From Stereocaulon alpinum (lineage: Eukaryota; Ascomycota; Lecanoromycetes; Lecanorales; Stereocaulaceae), in the NCBI GenBank assembly GCA_018257865.1, contig JAEUBA010000014.1, forward strand, positions 186,001-250,000: DNA of 64,000 bases, in the 5' to 3' direction. Of this stretch, positions 57,486-64,000 are shown in pieces. Every line of letters starts with the position of its first letter. Positions within the stretch are counted from its first letter, which is position 1. Position numbers and translations under genes: made by a program. The notes under the pieces were generated by a model. The model made no database searches, had not been told where the DNA came from, and saw only the letters and a list, made by a program, of their open reading frames with translations.

Positions 57486-58573
57486 ATGCACCTCTCCATG
57501 AGAATCGTCGCCCTTGCAACACTACTCGCACAAGCTGCATCGAAGATACTCCAAGTGAACGTCGGTCAGCAAGGGATTGCTTTCGCTCCCAACACAATTC
57601 AAGCAAGCATCGGCGACACAATCCAATTCAGCTTCTACAACGTGCACCTCCCGCCCCTCCCTACCCCACAGCTAGCTGCGGCACGTCGATGGGAAATCTG
57701 TACTAACTCCCCACAACAACAGAACCACTCCGTCGTCGAATCCACCTTCACTTCCCCCTGCCAACCCCTCTCCAACGGCTTCTACTCCGGCTTCATCGAA
57801 TCCTGCCTCAACTGCGGTGCCGCGCCTCAGCACTTCATCCTGACAGTCAAAGATACAAACCCGCATTGGTTCTACTGTTCGCAAAAGGGTCATTGTGCAG
57901 CTGGGATGGTGGGCGTGATTAACTCGTAAGCTAGCACACAGGCACATGATCCCCATCAACAACACCTCATCCTAACCACAAAAGCCTGCCCTATTTCTCC
58001 GGTCAACTACAAGCCTACGCATCCGCAGCAGCAAACACCAACCCCACCGCCTCTCCCAACGACATAAGTCCGCACAGCGCTCCGATCGGCGGCGTCATCG
58101 CAATAACCACTCCCTCCCCCTCACCCCCATCCCAATCCCTAACAAGCCCAAACCAATCCTTTACATTCACCCTCTCAGGCTTCAACTCTGTAATCCCACC
58201 AGCCTCCACGACCCCCCCACCCCCCTCCGAGTCCCTCCTAATCTACACCCCCAACAACGAAACGAACAGCATAGTGACGGGCGTGAATATCGTTCATGAA
58301 GGCGGCGGCAGGACGACGCCTGCTGCTATTACTACTGTCGTTAAGGGAGCTGCTACGCCGACGACGAGGTCGACGGTTACTAGTGTGGTGGTTGTTAGTG
58401 GTGGGGCTGGTGGTAGTGCGACGGGTAGTTCTGAGGTTCGGGTGAGTACGCAGGCTGCGCCTACTGCGAGTCCGTCGAAAGGGGGTGCTGTGCTGAGGGG
58501 TCCCGGTGGGGGTGGTGGGAATTGGTGGCTTTTGTTTGGGATTTTGGGGTGGGGGTTGGGGGTGGATTTGTAG
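57486..58573 (+). CDS. Extracellular serine-rich cupredoxin, probably GPI-anchored
   Basis: A secreted copper-type protein. The signal peptide starts MRIVALATLLAQAASK (Met at 57498; an earlier Met at 57486 is also in frame). The beta-barrel follows (VNVGQQGIAFAPNTIQ, IGDTIQFSFYN). The 81-nt intron 57642-57722 has no stop and is a multiple of three, so it looks like coding sequence. Its donor GTGCAC, branch site TACTAAC and acceptor ACAG show it is an intron, and its removal gives FYNNHSVVEST with the first copper His in the family position. The remaining ligands are in FYCSQKGHCAAGM (Cys, His, Met). A second intron follows GVINS. The Ser/Thr/Pro-rich tail ends in a hydrophobic stretch WWLLFGILGWGLG, typical of a GPI signal. 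Confidence 0.88.
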
Positions 58574-60425
58574 GTGACTCTTGAGGGGGGAGGGGTTTGG
58601 AGGAAGTCGTGCATACATGCACTGATGACGATTATTTGAGATGGTGAGAGTGTTGGGAGGTGGAAGATGGAGTGGGTTTTGTGGAGATTGTAGCAGTGTA
58701 TGAATTACCCAATAGATGTTCCATCACTTGGAAAACATGCCAAACGGATAATGCAAAAGATGATCGACTGTGAGAGCAGGTATGAGTGAGGTCGCCAGGT
58801 TGAGGTACGCTTCATGTCGGATGTCGATGTGAACTCTAGGGGGCTAAGCGAGTGGCTCGCAGCGATAGACCTACGCGCTGGAAATGGGTATGATCCCGCT
58901 TCTGCCTTGCAACAAAACTCAGCTGTGAGATGCCTGCAGATGATCAGCAACGTAAGCCGAGGGATGAGAAATCCACCTACAGCTCGCACGTGGGAGAAGG
59001 AACGTGTCTTCGTTCCTTTCCGTCACTACTTCCCCCGATTTAGCCGCCAGAAGATTGCGAAGCGTTTTCAAGTTGCATTGAAAGGTTGGGAATTGACACT
59101 GAAGCGCAAGCTTTGACAGCCCGTGAATTGGGCAGAAGAAAGCTGACCCTCCCAACGTTCTAAACTGGATCTGGAGATGGTACTTCCTGTCGTCGGAAGA
59201 TCTTAAAGGCAGTGGTTCCAGGTTAATACTCAATGGTATCAGATTCGATTCCTAATGGCGTTGGTACAATGGTGTTGTTGTTTAGCGTTGTTCTTTGGCA
59301 GGTCTTCACAGTAGTTCTAATTGCAGCTTGGGCCTTGGTGAAGAACCTGCACCAGAATTCGTCAACCGCTGGGAATGGAAGAATTTCCGCTCCATCCGTC
59401 TTCAATCATCGTAAGCCGTTATCGGCATGACAAAAGCAGGGACCCTCATACATCTCGATCAGTAATCATGTCAGAGGGCTGAAGATCGGATATGTCAGCC
59501 CTCCTCCGCCTCTTTACCGCTTCGTCGCTGCTTGATTGTAAAGTATCCATTGTCTGCAACCGCAATACGTTGAGCGTTAAAGTGTGCAAACTGCAGCCAA
59601 TGCTAACTTCCTTGATTCGAAACCCCTGATGAGTGTCGTTACCAGTACCCTAGGGTTGGAAACCTTTCTTTCGGAGCGAAATTACTGACAGCTATGTCAG
59701 TTCTGTGGCCTTATGAGGGTCAATTCGAGCATCTATCGTTGTTCCTTTGGTTGCAGATGTTCTGTGTATATTCATACCCACACAAATGGTGAGTTGTCAT
59801 TGCATTCGTTCGTTTCACTTCGCTCTTTACGAAGGTCCCTTACAAGGGCAAGAAGTTGTTGGTCTCACGTTTCCTGTCAAGTCTCAGTGCAACGGCATCA
59901 TCTCATATCATCATCGTTCAAGGCATGTCGCCTTTGATGAGATAGGGTAAGCTTGTTGATTCATTTGCTCAAGACTGAGCCTGTTCATGTCGCTCGATAT
60001 CTCGGGGTCAAGGTCCTAATAAGCCATAGCCTATAGGTGCGGCTTCCGTTTTCGAAGCTTCAGCCGAGTGGCGGCTGTGGCGTCAACGCTCGGAAGCCAG
60101 CTCGCCGAGACAGGTTTCGACTAAACAATGACGCCTACAGCAACAGAAGCGTAGGATCAGTATTTTTGGACGTTCTGTTTGTCTCTTTAGTTCTTGGTTA
60201 TGATGGTTATCCTTCGTTCTTCCTCCTTCATCCTTCGTTCTTTATCGTTATGAAATGAACGCTATGTTCCTCTGTTTTCCCCACGTATCCTAGAGGCCCG
60301 AGCTCGAATCCTGCGCTACAAAGCCTGTTGACGGCTGTAACGGGTCGGACTTCGTTGGGAGGCCTCAGACGGCAACATCTTGCTCGAATTGCGTTTGCAC
60401 CAGGAGCTCTCTCGTCAAAATCACG
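58574..60425. other. Gene-less stretch, 1.85 kb
   Basis: Two small plus-strand frames were examined (58814-59116, 100 residues, and 59233-59430, 65 residues with one transmembrane-like helix VLLFSVVLWQVFTVVLIAAW). Neither has family similarity, and both could be chance. The right end is the promoter of the second P450. Confidence 0.5.
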
Positions 60426-62417
60426 ATGGTCTCCAACGTAGCTCTCGCTGTGCTGGTATTGGTGGCAATCTATGCGCTCAAGGTCTACAGACAGTTCTCC
60501 CGTAACCTTGCTGCTGCGAAAGCCTCAGGCATCAAGTACACCGTGGTCCCCGTTTACCTTGCCAACAGACTCTACCAGCTCTCAACTATATTCCTTATAC
60601 CTTTGATGCGCAGGCTGCCTGTATCTTGGATTGACCCGTGGTTCGACCTGACTTTGGTGGAATGGGCCTGGTTTCGCCGTTACGAACCTTTCAAGCGATT
60701 TGGAACCGATACCTTCATTACAGTCTCATCTGAGAGAAATGTACTATATACAGCAGATGCGGACGTCATCTGGCAGATCACAAATAGAAGGAATGATTTC
60801 CCCAAAGCGTTGGAGGTGTACGGCTCGTTGAAGATATTTGGAAACAATGTGGTGACATCGGAAGGACAGCTATGGCGGCATCACAGGAAGATTGTCAGCC
60901 CTCCTTTTTCGGAAAAGAACAATCATCTGGTCTTCGCTGAGACTTTGGGCCAGTCCCGGGATATGGTAGATAGCTGGATGGGTGGCAATGAAAAAAATCC
61001 AAAGACTATACATACAGTGGCAGACGACGCTATGAGACTGAGTCTTCATGTGATAAGTAGAGGCGGCTTTGGCGTCAAGTTGGAATGGCCAGGGAAAGGG
61101 AAGGCTACTGAGAATGGGCATGTCAAAGGCGGACACGGTAGTGCGTTTAGCAGTAGTGTTCCCGAGGGTCACACTATGAGCTATACCGATGCGCTTGGTA
61201 TGCTATTGCACAACGTGCTGGTCGTCTTACTCACCCCTAGAGTTCTGCTAAGTAAGTAATGTATAATTCAGTGCTTCTACTGTTGCTGACTCTACTCAGA
61301 GCGCCTCCCATTTCAATGGTCTAGAATAGCATACACATCCTATGTCGAGTGGGGAAAGTACATGAATGAGATGTTTCAGTCGAAGAAAGCCGCAATTCTC
61401 CAGGGAACGGAAGGAGACAGCTTGGACCTTATGATTGCTATGATCAAGGGAGCAGGCATCACCAAAGAATCCGTATCGAATGGTCAGAGTCCCACGCAAA
61501 CCTTGAGTGACTCCGACATTCTTGGCAATGCCTTCGTCTTCATTCTCGCAGGCCATGAAACAGCAGCCAACTCTATTCACTTCTGCCTGGTATTCCTTGC
61601 TATGAACATCGCTTCCCAGCGTCATCTGCAACGCGATCTTGACGAAATCTTCCAAGGCCGCCCCGTCAGCCAGTGGGACTATGATGAAGTTGTACCAAAG
61701 CTTTTCGGCAGCATGGCTGGTGCCGTAATGAACGAAGAGCTACGCCTCGTCGCACCAGTTGTTGGGATTCCCAAATCCACAGCCAAGGGGTCACCTCAAC
61801 CTCTCAACGTCGACGGAAAGAAATGCATCGTCCCAGAAAACGTCTATATCCAACTCGCCAGCACTGGGGTACATCGCAACCCAAAATATTGGCCTACCGG
61901 TCCACCTTCTGACCCCGAAAACCCTACCCATCCTCTCTCCAACACCGACAATGACCTCGAGGAATTCAAGCCTGAACGCTGGCTTCTGAATCCGGATGCT
62001 AAGAATGCCAATATGCCTGAACAAGATGGAGATACCGAAGCCACGAGCTTAGGCGTCAACACTGCTTCAGATACGTCACCAGCTCTATACCGCCCGCCAA
62101 CAGGCGCATATATCCCCTTCAGCGAAGGCTACCGCTCCTGCATCGGCCGACGCTTCGCTCAAGTCGAAATCCTCGCAGTCCTCGCTCTCATATTCTCCCA
62201 GTATAGCGTGGAATTAGCAGTGGATGCGTACGCAAGCGACGAAGAAGTGGAGAAGATGAGCGAGAAGGAAAAGAGAGAGGTGTGGGGTAAGGCGAAAGCG
62301 GAGGTGGAGAGGCAGTTGAGGGATGATATGGGTAGTGTGATTACGCTGCAGCTCCGGAGAGGAGATATCGGACTAAGGTTTGTGAAGAGGGGAAACGAGA
62401 GGTTCGATTGGAAGTGA
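60426..62417 (+). CDS. Cytochrome P450 monooxygenase, two exons
   Basis: A membrane-bound P450 of about 645 residues, longer than the usual 500. The N-terminal anchor is VALAVLVLVAIYALKVYRQ. C-helix: GQLWRHHRKIVSPPF. One intron (about 61251-61300; donor GTAAGT, acceptor CTCAG) joins PRVLLS to KRLPFQW. The I-helix is LAGHETAANSIH, ExxR is EELR, and the heme loop is FSEGYRSCIGRRFAQ with the Cys ligand. Loops between the meander and the heme (GDTEATSLGVNTASDT) and near the C-terminus (acidic EEVEKMSEKEKREVWGK) explain the extra length. All catalytic hallmarks are present. It lies 40 kb from the PKS-NRPS and next to non-cluster genes, so I take it as independent. Substrate unknown. Confidence 0.92.
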
Positions 62418-63333
62418 GCATGTTAGCATTTGGACATCCGTACATAACTGGTATATACCCGTAACACTGCAACCCAATCAAAAGTATTTGTTCCTTCACG
62501 TCAAACGGAAACTGCGCTTGACAGGCTCGCTGGCATGATACGTACTCTCCTCTGAATAACCTCGTGGTCGCATAATGGCAAGACCTCTACTATCTGCGCT
62601 ACGTACATATTTCCCATACATTTGCATCTAGATACCATCATCATCAGCACCAACTCATGAGGGAAAGGAAAGGAAAGTAGTGCTTGATGAAACGGAGATG
62701 AATAGTACTATTCCTTAGGGAGCCTGGTAGAAGAGAAACAAACCGGAAGCGGAACTCAAAAGGCAAGCTACTTTATCAGTATTATCGGGTCCGGGATCAG
62801 GTTCAGAGATAGACGCGGGATTGTTGGATAGAGCGCTTTGGTACTAAGTGGGGGGGAAGCGAGATCTATGAGCTAGGGGGGGAGGTAGATGGTGAGTGCG
62901 TGAGGAGGGAGGAGATGGAGGATTGAGGGATGGGTTGGTGTTTTGAGGGGAAGGGAGAGAGGGTGAGGTAGGTGGGAAGGGAAGGAAGGGGAGAGGGCGG
63001 GGTGCCAAGTATTTGAGATATGTGGATGAGGGAGTCGGTAGTGGCGAGGAGTGAGTGAGTGTAGTTGTATACTACGGAAAGGAAGGGTGGTACGTATGCA
63101 GTAAGGTGGCAAGTCAAGAGGCGCAAGTCACGATGTGTTGTCAGAAGTAATACGCTGGATGATAAAGTCACACTGACACTCCGTATCTCTCGATCGTGAA
63201 GCGCGAATGACCACCGCTCTCTCATTTAGAAGAAAAAAAACCCAGCACTCCCAACGCCATTTGCACAGTGGTCCATCGACTTGTGCACCCAGGGTATTTA
63301 CCAATCCAAAACACGTAGATGTAGTGCGCTTTC
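62418..63333. other. Gene-less stretch with a purine-rich tract
   Basis: 916 bp between the P450 stop and the stop of the minus-strand gene at the right end. From about 62848 to 63003 the plus strand is almost wholly purine, with many G-runs of 3 or more (for example GGGGGGGAAG and GGGGAAGGGAG). Confidence 0.6.
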
Positions 63334-64000
63334 TCAGGAAGGATTGTTCTCACTACTTGCCGTCCGCTGCGTTCCCATCCATGACATTGAAGGGATCCAG
63401 CTCCCCCTATTCGCCTTCTTCCTCGCCGCGACAACCGCCGGGTCTTCTTCCTTGACAGGGTTCTCCTGCACCAGTCTTAAAGGCCGCAGTTTACTCTGCG
63501 TCATGACCGCTCCAGTATAATTTGTTTGGCCCGCACTAGTACGTGGCGGGCTGTCAACGCCACCGCTGTGGTCGCTGAAGGTGCTGTCTGAGCTACTTCC
63601 TGGGTTTCTCTCGCCAGTATTAGAGAACTGGGAGCCCGAAGGAGCGCGGGACGTAGCATTAGATGTTGCAGTAGCGGCGGGTGAGGGGAAGAATGAGGTG
63701 CGAGTTGCAGTTGTGACTCCAGGTGAGATGCCAGGGCTCATCAAGGGTCCGCCAGACCCTGTAGAGGGAGGGCCCCGATACATTTGGTTGACTAAGGGAG
63801 CAGCGTTCAACATCTCAGATTGAGAGCGCTGGTGGCCACGGCCACGAGTGGATTGTGAGCGACCTAGTGGTATGCTGGGCGCTTTTAAGGGGTCTTCATT
63901 GGGCGTGCTTGATGATGTAGGAGTAGCTTGAACCTGGCTTATTGGACGAGGTCGCCTGGCTTGACCGGCGACGACCGACCGAGCTCTTTGAAGGAAACCA
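63334..64000 (-). CDS. Ser/Pro-rich hypothetical protein, 3' part only
   Basis: An open frame reads from the right edge of the window to TGA at 63334-63336 with no interruption, so the 5' end is missing. At least 220 residues are visible. It is low-complexity, Ser/Thr/Pro/Arg-rich and probably disordered. It includes an Arg-rich segment (RGRGHQRSQSEMLNAAP), possible phosphosites (RSQS, SSSDSTFSDHSGG) and a conserved-looking basic C-terminus (MTQSKLRPLRLVQENPV, ARKKANRGSWIPSMSW). No domain is recognised. The terminal RKKANRGSWIP region is the most protein-like part and probably the conserved one. Confidence 0.6.
   Translation of the reverse strand, partial: GFLQRARSVVAGQARRPRPISQVQATPTSSSTPNEDPLKAPSIPLGRSQSTRGRGHQRSQSEMLNAAPLVNQMYRGPPSTGSGGPLMSPGISPGVTTATRTSFFPSPAATATSNATSRAPSGSQFSNTGERNPGSSSDSTFSDHSGGVDSPPRTSAGQTNYTGAVMTQSKLRPLRLVQENPVKEEDPAVVAARKKANRGSWIPSMSWMGTQRTASSENNPS

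Noticed and set aside
59233..59430. 65-codon frame with one transmembrane-like helix
   Set aside because: Too short and without homologues known to me. It stands alone in a 1.85-kb gap and is compatible with chance.
60292..60330. Possible tRNA B-box (CTCGAATCC)
   Set aside because: The second position does not fit the B-box consensus, and no A-box or acceptor-stem pairing was found upstream.

Overview
The window is nuclear DNA of a filamentous ascomycete (Pezizomycotina). Almost every gene is split by introns of about 43-100 nt with GTRNGY donors, CTAAC/CTRAC-like branch sites and YAG acceptors. The families are typical of mould genomes: a PKS-NRPS hybrid, fungal P450s, RTA1-like and GRASP proteins, and a serine-rich cupredoxin. 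I could not fix the species. All gene models below were spliced by eye.

Positions 1-21.3 kb form a secondary-metabolite gene cluster. It holds a cytochrome P450 (361-2652, -), an atypical short-chain dehydrogenase (3262-4137, +), a nine-exon PKS-NRPS megasynthase (4523-16379, -; 3,735 codons in one open frame), a small secreted protein found only after splicing (17934-18638, +) and an MFS transporter (19481-21272, +). The 1.5 kb upstream of the megasynthase carries a 59-bp tandem repeat and a perfect 47-bp inverted repeat. The megasynthase reads KS-AT-DH*-ER*-KR-ACP-C-A-T-R*, where * marks domains whose catalytic or cofactor residues are missing, although the frame is fully open. There is no C-methyltransferase and no cluster transcription factor. 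A PIG3-type quinone oxidoreductase (21715-22864, -) lies at the edge and is probably housekeeping.

Positions 23-39 kb are a conserved housekeeping block: replication factor A subunit 1, a dienelactone hydrolase, the ubiquitin protease Ubp14, fimbrin, a HhH protein resembling DNA glycosylases, a short-chain dehydrogenase, the coactivator PC4/Sub1 and a GRASP protein. RFA1 and the hydrolase share a 245-bp divergent promoter with an ACGCGT (MCB) box and telobox repeats.

From 39 to 64 kb, genes alternate with decayed sequence. An AAA ATPase pseudogene has three in-frame stops and a frameshift. Then come a PXA-PX-nexin_C sorting nexin, a RING-like protein, a hot-dog thioesterase and a Cys-rich single-pass membrane protein. 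A 4-kb gene-poor stretch holds the relic of an RTA1-like membrane protein. It is followed by a DDHD phospholipase, an extracellular cupredoxin, a second P450, and the 3' part of a Ser-rich hypothetical gene that leaves the window on the right.
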